From: Lachnospiraceae bacterium UBA1759
GTDB taxonomy: Bacteria; Bacillota; Clostridia; Lachnospirales; Lachnospiraceae
Direction: 5' to 3'
DNA: 52,363 nucleotides
NCBI GenBank assembly: GCA_002315555.1
Contig: DCHF01000053.1
Span: forward strand, 1 to 52,363
Below, in pieces: positions 8,195 to 15,456 of the stretch (position 1 is its first letter; each line of letters starts with the position of its first letter). The notes beneath the pieces were generated by a model. That model worked only from the letters and a program-made list of their open reading frames with translations, was not told where the DNA came from and did no database searches. A program made the position numbers and the translations under genes.

Positions 8195-9917
8195 AGATCT
8201 CCTTATAGACGTCGCAGTTTTCCAGAAGCTCGCTGTGTTTTCCGATCGCGGCCACGCGTCCGTCATCCAGAACAATGATCCGGTCCGCTCCCATGACCGA
8301 TGCCGCGCGCTGCGAAATGATAAAGATCGTCATGTCGGGATCTATTTCGGAGACCGCCTGACGCAGCTTGGCATCCGTGGCAAAATCCAGCGCCGATGCG
8401 CTGTCGTCCATGATCAGGATCTCCGGCTTCTTTACAAGCGCACGGGCGATGGACAACCGCTGTCTCTGGCCGCCGGAGAAATTGCGTCCCTCCTGCTCTA
8501 CTTCCGCATCAAGCTGTCCTTCTTTACCGCGGACCACATCGGCCGCCTGCGCCTTTTCAAGCGCTTCCCAGAGATCCGCATCCGTTGCGTCTTCTCTTCC
8601 CCAGAGCAGATTTTCACGGATCGTTCCCTGGAACAGGACCGCCTTCTGCATCACGATGCCGATTTTTGCGCGAAGCTCCGACACGTCGTAGTCGCTCACT
8701 TCACGGCCATCGACCTTTAATGAGCCTTCGCTGACCGGGTAAAACGCCGGAAGCAGACTGACCAGCGTGGACTTACCGGAGCCGGTGCCGCCGATGATTC
8801 CGACCGTCTCGCCCTTCTTTACACGGAAGGTAACGTCGGAAAGCGCGTTTTCGGACGCAACATTGTAATTCATGGAAACATGGTCAAATTCCACGGAAAA
8901 TTCAGAGGAAACGGCCGTCTTCGCACTCGTATTCTCAGGCGTGCCTTTTCCGGTAAGCGCCTTCTCTTCCGCTGCGCTGCCGCCCGAAAGCACCGCTTCC
9001 ACACGGTTTCCGCAGGCAGCCGCTTTGGTCATCTGGATGATCAGGTTGGCCAGTTTGATCAGCTCCACCAGAATCTGGTTCATGTAGTTGACAAGTGCGA
9101 CGACCATGCCCTGTGTCAGGACGCCGATAGAGACACGCACCGCCCCGGTGTACATCAGGACGACGATCGCGATGTTAATGATGATATAAGTCACCGGGTT
9201 CATGAACGCGGAGATCCGGCCCACGATCAGCTGGAAATTTTTCAGAGTCTCGCTGACTTCGATGAATGCCTCAGCCTCCTCATCCTCCTGGCTGAAGGCG
9301 CGGATCACGCGCACACCGGTCAGATTCTCGCGGGTCTTGCCGGTCACGCGGTCCAGCGCCCCCTGTACCTTTTTGTAGAGGGGCATCGTCCAAAGCATGA
9401 TACCGAAGACGACGATCGACAGAAGCGGAATGACGACCACGAAGATGAGCGCCGCCTTCACATCGATCGTAAATGCCATGATCATGGCGCCGAAAACGAC
9501 GAAGGGCGAGCGCATGAACAGACGGAGCGTCAGATTCACACCGTTCTGGATCTGGTTGATGTCGCTCGTCATGCGGGTGATCAGCGTAGAGGCACCGATG
9601 TGATCCACATCCGTAAAGCTCAGTGTCTGAATGTGGCGGAACACCTTACGGCGCAGTCTTGTGGAAAAGCCTGTGGCCGCTTTTGCGCTGAAATACTGCG
9701 CTGTGGCCGCGCACACAAGGCCGATCAGCGCAAGGGCGATCAGCACCAGACACATTTTCAGAATGTACGCTGTGTTGCGGTCCGGAATGCCGATATCGAT
9801 GATCCGCTGCATGATCAGCGGAACGAACAACTCAAAGACCGCTTCCAGCATCTTGAAAAGAGGCGCCAGAATAACTTCTTTTGTATAACCTTTGATTTCT
9901 TTCAGTAGTGATCTCAT
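8175..9917 (-). CDS. ABC exporter half with degenerate catalytic site (LmrC/BmrC-like)
   Basis: This 580-residue type I exporter has an N-terminal six-helix membrane domain and a C-terminal nucleotide-binding domain. Walker A GGTGSGKST lies near residue 375 and the canonical signature FSGGQRQR near 476. Walker B is ILIMDDSASALD near 496, with Asp where the catalytic Glu should be, and the switch residue is Gln in FIISQR instead of His. These are the marks of the non-catalytic half of a heterodimeric exporter. The best complementary partner is the exporter gene at 12664-14406. I chose the ATG at 9917, one base after the M18 gene stop; a TTG further upstream would add 14 residues. Export of drugs, lipids or peptides is possible; the substrate is unknown. 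Confidence 0.88.
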   Translation of the reverse strand: MRSLLKEIKGYTKEVILAPLFKMLEAVFELFVPLIMQRIIDIGIPDRNTAYILKMCLVLIALALIGLVCAATAQYFSAKAATGFSTRLRRKVFRHIQTLSFTDVDHIGASTLITRMTSDINQIQNGVNLTLRLFMRSPFVVFGAMIMAFTIDVKAALIFVVVIPLLSIVVFGIMLWTMPLYKKVQGALDRVTGKTRENLTGVRVIRAFSQEDEEAEAFIEVSETLKNFQLIVGRISAFMNPVTYIIINIAIVVLMYTGAVRVSIGVLTQGMVVALVNYMNQILVELIKLANLIIQMTKAAACGNRVEAVLSGGSAAEEKALTGKGTPENTSAKTAVSSEFSVEFDHVSMNYNVASENALSDVTFRVKKGETVGIIGGTGSGKSTLVSLLPAFYPVSEGSLKVDGREVSDYDVSELRAKIGIVMQKAVLFQGTIRENLLWGREDATDADLWEALEKAQAADVVRGKEGQLDAEVEQEGRNFSGGQRQRLSIARALVKKPEILIMDDSASALDFATDAKLRQAVSEIDPDMTIFIISQRAASVMGADRIIVLDDGRVAAIGKHSELLENCDVYKEIYDSQFK

Positions 9918-9918
9918 C

Positions 9919-11178
9919 TTATTCAAACAGGACTTCCGTAAAACGGACAAGATAGTCAAAATCCTTTACGCCGGCCGTTTCATAGCTGGAGTGCATAGCC
10001 AGCTGCGCAAGGCCGATATCGGCGGTGCTGAACGAAACCTGCGATGTACTGATATTGCCGAGAGTGCTGCCGCCCAGCATGTCCGAGCGGTTGAAGAAGA
10101 TCTGGAACGGGACCTCCGCTTTTTCGCACAGGCTCTTGAAGACCGCGGCGGAAAAGCCGTCGGTGGTGTAGCGCTGGTTCGCACTGTATTTCAGCAGAAT
10201 GCCGCCGTTCAAGACCGGACGGTTGGTCGGATCCGTCTTCTCCGGATGGTTGGGATGGACCGCGTGACCGTTGTCTGCGGAGATCATATAGGAATCCGCC
10301 ACGCGCATCTGATATGCGGAAGCCGTATCGCCCAGACTCTCGGATATCCGCGCCAGGACATCTGCAAGGAACGTGGAGCCTGCGCCCTGACGGCTCTGCG
10401 AACCGACCTCCTCGTTGTCAAACATTGCAAAGACGGAAATGTGATGAGCCTTCCGTGCCTGTAAAAAGCCCTTGAGACCGCCGAATGCGCACTCGCAGTC
10501 GTCGATTTTTGCCGCGGAAATGAATTCGTTCTCCGCGCCCCAGACCGTGCCTTCGGTGCGGCTGTACAGGAACAGATCGTGGCTCAGAATGTCCTTTTCC
10601 TCCACACCGGCCGCTTCCGCGACGCTCTTCATGAAGGTGCCCTTAGCCTCGCGGCCGCCGTACAGCGGACAGAGATCCGTTTGGGCGTTGTAGTCGTAGC
10701 CGCTGTTGACCTCGCGGTTCATGTGGATGGCCACATTCGGGATCACCAGAAGATCCCGGTCGATGTTCACAAGCTTGCTCTCAAGCGCGTCCCCGTTCGT
10801 TACGATTACACGACCGGCAACGGAAAGCGGACGATCGAACCAGGTGGACATGATCATACCGCCGTAACGCTCCACGTTCAGCTTGACATATTTGTCCTCC
10901 ACGACCATCTCCGGGTTCTCCTTGACCTTGAAGGTCGGGGAATCCCCGTGAGCCGCAAAGACGCGGAAGCCCTTGTGCATCGCGTTTGCATCGGCCGGGA
11001 TGCAAAACGCCATGACCGCCGAGTCATTCCGCACGGTGAAATAGGTTTTCCCGTACTCAAGATTCCAGTTCTCACGCTCGGAAAGCTTTACCGCGCCTTC
11101 CGCCGTCAGAATCTTTTCAATTTCCGCCGCTGCATGGAACGCAGTGGGTGTTTTCTTTAGAAACTCAAGAAGCTCCAT
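9919..11178 (-). CDS. M18-family aminopeptidase
   Basis: This zinc aminopeptidase of the M18 (aspartyl aminopeptidase/ApeB) family trims acidic N-terminal residues from peptides in the cytoplasm. About 419 residues, normal for the family. Visible motifs are AAHGDSPTFKVK near residue 75 (first metal His and Asp), MFDNEEVGSQS near 265 (catalytic and metal-binding Glu pair) and SADNGHAVHPNH near 315. The start is the ATG at 11178 (MELLEFLKKTPTAF), 10 nt after GGAGGAGA; the frame stays open upstream to 11244, but that extension does not look like protein of this family. It is the first recognisable gene of the operon ending at 6712, and a degenerate coding remnant lies just upstream. Confidence 0.9.
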   Translation of the reverse strand: MELLEFLKKTPTAFHAAAEIEKILTAEGAVKLSERENWNLEYGKTYFTVRNDSAVMAFCIPADANAMHKGFRVFAAHGDSPTFKVKENPEMVVEDKYVKLNVERYGGMIMSTWFDRPLSVAGRVIVTNGDALESKLVNIDRDLLVIPNVAIHMNREVNSGYDYNAQTDLCPLYGGREAKGTFMKSVAEAAGVEEKDILSHDLFLYSRTEGTVWGAENEFISAAKIDDCECAFGGLKGFLQARKAHHISVFAMFDNEEVGSQSRQGAGSTFLADVLARISESLGDTASAYQMRVADSYMISADNGHAVHPNHPEKTDPTNRPVLNGGILLKYSANQRYTTDGFSAAVFKSLCEKAEVPFQIFFNRSDMLGGSTLGNISTSQVSFSTADIGLAQLAMHSSYETAGVKDFDYLVRFTEVLFE

Positions 11179-11207
11179 CGTTTCGTACTCTCCTCCGTCA
11201 AATGTAA

Positions 11208-11380
11208 TTACAGGCCGAACAGTTCTTTGGCAAGCGCCATGCACTCCGTGACCGGGACTCCGTCCTGCATGGTGGCAGGATCATAGAATTTATTGACCAT
11301 CGCGATGTCGATGTAGTCCGTTCCGTTTTACCCGGTCTTCTGTAATTCATAGAACCGGCCCCCGGATGTATGATAAGGTA
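11208..11380 (-). pseudogene. Degenerate 3' remnant of a coding sequence
   Basis: One minus-strand frame reads TIPYHTSGGRFYELQKTG, then TAA, then NGTDYIDIAMVNKFYDP, ATMQDGVPVTECMALAK and ELFGL, ending in TAA at 11208. The composition looks like genuine protein with one internal stop and no start, which suggests the tail of a decayed or deleted gene. I do not recognise the family. It lies between asnA's promoter and the M18 gene, upstream of the M18 start. It could instead be a chance open stretch. Confidence 0.3.
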
Positions 11381-11488
11381 TAGTCTACCACTCACGGCCT
11401 CCCGAGGCAAGCACGAACTCCCGCGAGAGTGCAGATCCGTGTGCACCGCTCATACTTCAATGCCGGAACCGGCTCTCGAAAATTTCTC

Positions 11489-11517
11489 TTGATTTTTAGT
11501 CCGCACTTTACTATAAT
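11489..11517 (+). promoter_or_regulatory. Sigma-A promoter of asnA
   Basis: TTGATT (11489-11494), a 17-bp spacer and TATAAT (11512-11517) sit about 30 bp before the asnA ribosome site. No leader structure is apparent. Confidence 0.8.
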
Positions 11518-11554
11518 AAAGTATTATTTTTGATTTTGAGTCAGGAGAATGATT

Positions 11555-12559
11555 ATGCTGTACTTACCTGAAAACTACGATCCGCATCTTACCGTTCGTG
11601 AGACGCAGGAAGCCATCAAATATATCCGTGATACCTTCCAGAAGGAATTCGGAAAGGAAATGAATCTGGAACGTATCTCCGCTCCGCTGTTCGTCACCAA
11701 GGACAGTGGTTTAAACGATAATTTAAACGGTGTGGAACGCCCGGTCGGCTTTGATATCAAGGCGCTGCCCGGTCAGGACGTGGAAGTCGTTCAGTCCCTG
11801 GCAAAGTGGAAAAGAATGGCACTTAAGACCTACGGCTTCCAGCCGGGTGAAGGTCTCTACACCAATATGAACGCGATCCGTCGCGATGAGGATGTGGATA
11901 ATCTGCATTCCGTATATGTGGATCAGTGGGACTGGGAAAAGGTCATCACGAAGGAAGAACGTACCATCGAAACGCTGCAGGAAACTGTCAAGACCATCTT
12001 CAAGGTCATCAAGCACATGCAGCATGAAGTCTGGTACAAGTATCCGAACGCATTCTATCATCTGCCGAGCGAGATCCATTTTGTGGATTCCGAGGAACTG
12101 CTTGCACGTTATCCCGACAAGACCGCAAAGGAGCGTGAGAACCTGATCACGAAGGAGCTCGGCTGTGTCTTCCTGATGCGCATCGGCGAGAAGCTGGCAA
12201 ACGGCGAGCCGCATGACGGTCGTGCACCGGACTACGATGACTGGCAGTTAAACGGCGATATCCTTTTCTGGTATGAGCCGTTACAGTGCGCCCTGGAGAT
12301 CTCCAGCATGGGTATCCGTGTCGATGAGGATTCTCTGGCTTCCCAGCTTGAGAAAGCCGGCTGTCCGGAACGCGCGGAGCTTCCGTATCACAAGATGCTT
12401 CTGAACCGCGAGCTTCCGTACACCATCGGCGGCGGTATCGGTCAGTCCCGTCTTTGCATGCTGCTTCTGGGCCGCGTCCATGTGGGCGAAGTTCAGTCCA
12501 GCCTGTGGCCGGAGGATATGCGGAAGGCTTGCGAAGAGCACAACGTGATTCTGCTGTAA
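11555..12559 (+). CDS. asnA: Aspartate--ammonia ligase (asparagine synthetase A)
   Basis: This enzyme makes asparagine from aspartate, ammonia and ATP through an aspartyl-AMP intermediate and shares the class II tRNA-synthetase fold. The 334-residue length is typical (about 330). Characteristic stretches are SGLNDNLNGVERPVGFDIK near residue 50, HSVYVDQWDWEK near 115, and the C-terminal GGGIGQSRLCMLLLG, which corresponds to class II motif 3. Two in-frame ATGs exist. The first (11549) lies only one base after AGGAG, so I chose the second (11555), 7 nt after it. It is a single-gene unit with its own promoter and terminator, inserted in opposite orientation between two groups of minus-strand genes. 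Confidence 0.96.
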   Translation: MLYLPENYDPHLTVRETQEAIKYIRDTFQKEFGKEMNLERISAPLFVTKDSGLNDNLNGVERPVGFDIKALPGQDVEVVQSLAKWKRMALKTYGFQPGEGLYTNMNAIRRDEDVDNLHSVYVDQWDWEKVITKEERTIETLQETVKTIFKVIKHMQHEVWYKYPNAFYHLPSEIHFVDSEELLARYPDKTAKERENLITKELGCVFLMRIGEKLANGEPHDGRAPDYDDWQLNGDILFWYEPLQCALEISSMGIRVDEDSLASQLEKAGCPERAELPYHKMLLNRELPYTIGGGIGQSRLCMLLLGRVHVGEVQSSLWPEDMRKACEEHNVILL

Positions 12560-12616
12560 TTAAAAATGATCCTGAAAGCACTGTGTTGAAAAAACACTGA
12601 TGAAAACACATATCAC

Positions 12617-12656
12617 AAAAGGTACCCCCTCGCCCGGAGCGAGGGGGTACCTTTTT
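12617..12656. terminator. Bidirectional terminator between asnA and ABC exporter
   Basis: Perfect 13-bp arms (GGTACCCCCTCGC at 12621-12633, GCGAGGGGGTACC at 12639-12651) with a CCGGA loop are flanked by AAAA on one side and TTTTT on the other. It serves both the plus-strand asnA and the minus-strand exporter operon. Confidence 0.9.
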
Positions 12657-12663
12657 ATGTCCG

Positions 12664-14406
12664 TCAGGTCGCCACTCCGGCAAACTGGCTCTGATAAAGT
12701 TCGTAATAAGCGCCTTTCTTTTCAAGCAGCTCCTCATGCGAGCCCTGCTCCACCACATGTCCCTGATCCATAACCAGGATGATATCCGCATTCCGGATCG
12801 TGGAAAGACGATGCGCGACAATGAAGCTTGTGCGTCCCTCCATCATTTTGTTGAAGGCGCGCTGGATGCGCATCTCGGTACGGGTATCGATGGACGATGT
12901 CGCCTCGTCCAGAATCAGCATCGGCGGGAGGCACAGCATGACACGCGTGATGCAGAGCAGCTGCTTCTGCCCCTGAGACAGGCCTCCGCCCTCTTCCCCG
13001 ATCTCCGTGTCGTAGCCCTTCGGAAGACGCTTGATGAAGCTGTGCGCATGCGAGGCCTTTGCAGCCGCAATGATCTCCTCTTCCGTGGCATCCGGCTTCC
13101 CGGTCACGATGTTCTCGCGGATCGTCCCGCTCTTCAGCCAGGTCTCCTGCAGCACCATACCGAACATCTGCCGGAGCTCGCCGCGCTCCATGTCGCGGAT
13201 ATTCACACCGTCGATCCGGATCTCGCCCTCGTTCACATCATAGAAACGCATAAGCAGATTGATCAGTGTGGTCTTACCGCAGCCGGTATGTCCGACGATG
13301 GCAATGTGCTGTCCGGGCATCGCCTCCAGAGAAAGGTCCCGGATCAGCGGCTTATCCGGCACATAGGAGAAGGATACATGATCAAACTCCACATGTCCCT
13401 TCGGCGCTTTATTGTGCACCGGTTCCGCCGGCGTCGGTTCCTCCGGTTCCATTTCGATCAGTTCAAACAGACGCTCCGCGCAGACCATCGCGTTTTGAAG
13501 CTCGGTCACCACGCCGGAAATTTCGTTGAACGGCTTGGTATACTGGTTCGCGTAGGTCAAGAAGCAGGTCAGCTGACCGACGGACAAACTGCCGCGCAGG
13601 ACAAAAAGCGCTCCGAAAACGCCAACGCCCGCGTATACGATCGAGTTGACAAAACGCGTGCACGGATTGGTCAGGGAGGAGAAGAAAATCGCCTTCATCG
13701 AATTCCTACCGAGACGCTCGTTGATCTCATCAAAGCGTTCCATGACGGAAGATTCGCGGCCATAGGCCTTCACGACCTTCTCATTGGTAATGATCTCGTT
13801 GATATAGGCCGTTTCTTCTCCGCGGCTCTCCGACTGTGCCTTGAAATGTGCATGCGACTTTGTAGCGATGAATTTCGCGACAAACAGCGAAAGCGGCGTG
13901 ATCAGAATGACCACCAGGGCGATCCAGATATTGACCGATACCATGAAGATCAGGGTACCGAGGATCGTCATGACGCCGGTGAACAGCTGTGTGAAGCCCA
14001 TGAGAAGGCCGTCGGCAAACTGGTCCACATCGGCCACCACACGGCTCACGATGTCGCCGTACGGATGGCGGTCCAGATAGCCGATGGGCAGATGCTGGAT
14101 ATTTTCAAACGCCGCCCGGCGCAGATCGTTCACGACCGAATACACGATCCGGTTGTTCACGATATTCATCACCCACTGACAAACGGCCGTGACAAGGATC
14201 ACGACCGCCATTTTGATAAGTATGGACCTCAGTGCGGGGAAATCCACGTTCCCCGCGCCAAGGATGCAGTCCACGCCGTTACCGATCAGAATCGGGATGT
14301 ACAGAGTGGAAACAACTGTCAAAAAGGCCATGCCTATGGATAACACCAACCGGAAACGGTAAGGGCGGATCGCACGCAGTACTTTTTTCAGTGTATCTTT
14401 ATTCAT
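12664..14406 (-). CDS. ABC exporter half with intact catalytic Glu but non-canonical signature (LmrD/BmrD-like)
   Basis: This 580-residue type I exporter has six membrane helices and then a nucleotide-binding domain. Walker A GHTGCGKTT lies near residue 367, Walker B MLILDEATSSID near 495 with the catalytic Glu, and the H-loop IVAHRLS near 528. The signature is LSQGQKQL instead of LSGGQ. In heterodimeric exporters the half with the good Walker B/H-loop carries the poor signature, and its partner the reverse, so together they make one active site. The exporter at 8175-9917 has exactly the complementary set. The start ATG overlaps the glucokinase stop (TAATG). Related halves are usually encoded side by side; here about 2.7 kb lies between them. 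Confidence 0.88.
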   Translation of the reverse strand: MNKDTLKKVLRAIRPYRFRLVLSIGMAFLTVVSTLYIPILIGNGVDCILGAGNVDFPALRSILIKMAVVILVTAVCQWVMNIVNNRIVYSVVNDLRRAAFENIQHLPIGYLDRHPYGDIVSRVVADVDQFADGLLMGFTQLFTGVMTILGTLIFMVSVNIWIALVVILITPLSLFVAKFIATKSHAHFKAQSESRGEETAYINEIITNEKVVKAYGRESSVMERFDEINERLGRNSMKAIFFSSLTNPCTRFVNSIVYAGVGVFGALFVLRGSLSVGQLTCFLTYANQYTKPFNEISGVVTELQNAMVCAERLFELIEMEPEEPTPAEPVHNKAPKGHVEFDHVSFSYVPDKPLIRDLSLEAMPGQHIAIVGHTGCGKTTLINLLMRFYDVNEGEIRIDGVNIRDMERGELRQMFGMVLQETWLKSGTIRENIVTGKPDATEEEIIAAAKASHAHSFIKRLPKGYDTEIGEEGGGLSQGQKQLLCITRVMLCLPPMLILDEATSSIDTRTEMRIQRAFNKMMEGRTSFIVAHRLSTIRNADIILVMDQGHVVEQGSHEELLEKKGAYYELYQSQFAGVAT

Positions 14407-15347
14407 TACAGAAGTTCCATTGCAAGCGCTGCAGCACCGTAGGTACCGGCATCATTGCCCAGACCCGCGAGTACGACTTTCGCCTTCTCCTTTGCGATAT
14501 GTGTATAGTTGCCCATATGCTTTTCAATGACATCGATCAGGATCTGACCCGCCTTGGAAACACCGCCGCCGATGATGATAGCGTCCGGATCCACGGTCTG
14601 GCAGACATAGCTGATGGCCATGCCCATGTACTTACCGAATACTTCCAGGGTCTCGAGAGCGATCTCATCGCCGGCCTTGGCTGCATCACAGATATCCTTT
14701 GCGGAGACCTCCAGGTCACGAAGAACGGAAGCCTTGTCAGACTTTGCCATGATGCGCTTTGCGGTACGTACCATACCGGTTGCGGATGCGTACTGCTCCA
14801 GGCAGCCGTGGTTGCCGCAGTTGCAAGCCAGTTCTTCATCCGGGTTGACAACAAAGTGACCGACCTCACCACCGATGCCGCGGTTACCGGCTACGATCCT
14901 GCCCTTGACGATGATACCTCCGCCAACGCCGGTTCCCAGCGTGAACAGAGCTGCGCTTTCAAATTCCTTTGCCGCGCCGTAATAAACTTCACCGAGCGCT
15001 GCTACATTGGCGTCATTGCCGGCCTTGACCGGAACGCCCAGGCACTTGCTGAGTTCATCTGCCGGGTAGCATTCGCCCATACCGAGGTTTACGCACCACG
15101 GAATATAACCGTCCTCGCGGATCGGGCCCGGAAGGTCCAGACCTGCTGCGACCAGAGATGCCTGCGGAATGCCGAGTTCATCAAATTTTGCACGGATCGC
15201 GTCCGTGATATCCTGCCAGATTCCGTTGACGTTTTCAAAGCCCTTGGTCTTGATCTCCCATGTGCAGATATCCTTCTCGCCCTTCGGGAAGATCGCCAGT
15301 TTAATCGTTGTTCCGCCAATATCAATACCTACTACATATTCCTGCAT
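14406..15347 (-). CDS. glcK: ROK-family glucokinase
   Basis: This enzyme phosphorylates glucose to glucose-6-phosphate with ATP. 313 residues, typical for Gram-positive ROK glucokinases. Motifs are the phosphate loop GIDIGGTTIK (residues 7-16), the central GTGVGGGIIVKG near 139, and the ROK zinc motif CNCGNHGCLEQYAS near 170 (CxCGxxGCxE). No N-terminal helix-turn-helix is present, so it is an enzyme and not a ROK repressor. The ATG at 15347 lies 7 nt after AGGAGG. It heads a two-gene operon with the exporter half. Confidence 0.92.
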   Translation of the reverse strand: MQEYVVGIDIGGTTIKLAIFPKGEKDICTWEIKTKGFENVNGIWQDITDAIRAKFDELGIPQASLVAAGLDLPGPIREDGYIPWCVNLGMGECYPADELSKCLGVPVKAGNDANVAALGEVYYGAAKEFESAALFTLGTGVGGGIIVKGRIVAGNRGIGGEVGHFVVNPDEELACNCGNHGCLEQYASATGMVRTAKRIMAKSDKASVLRDLEVSAKDICDAAKAGDEIALETLEVFGKYMGMAISYVCQTVDPDAIIIGGGVSKAGQILIDVIEKHMGNYTHIAKEKAKVVLAGLGNDAGTYGAAALAMELL

Positions 15348-15377
15348 GTGTAAGCCTCCTTCTAGATCTTAAAATAA

Positions 15378-15406
15378 AAATACACTATTTCCGTGATAAA
15401 AACAAG
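15378..15406 (-). promoter_or_regulatory. Probable promoter of glcK-exporter operon
   Basis: On the minus strand TTGTTT (15406-15401), a 17-bp spacer and TATTTT (15383-15378). The -35 lies in the U-tract of the preceding terminator. The hexamers are only moderate matches. Confidence 0.45.
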
Positions 15407-15435
15407 CCTCTGCACAACAAATGCAGAGGCTTGTG
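15398..15435 (-). terminator. Terminator of the EF-G-like gene
   Basis: Perfect 13-bp arms (15403-15415 and 15423-15435, ACAAGCCTCTGCA type) with a CAACAAA loop, followed on the minus strand by TTTTTAT. Confidence 0.9.
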
Positions 15436-15456
15436 AATATTTTCAGAAGGGAATCA

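Noticed and set aside
11198..11446. 82-codon minus-strand frame upstream of the M18 gene
   Set aside because: The Arg/Ser-rich composition is unlike protein. A different frame there looks like a genuine gene remnant.
12736..14343. A 535-codon open frame on the plus strand opposite the ABC exporter
   Set aside because: Antisense shadow rich in His, Arg and Gln with no motif. The minus-strand frame has full ABC motifs.
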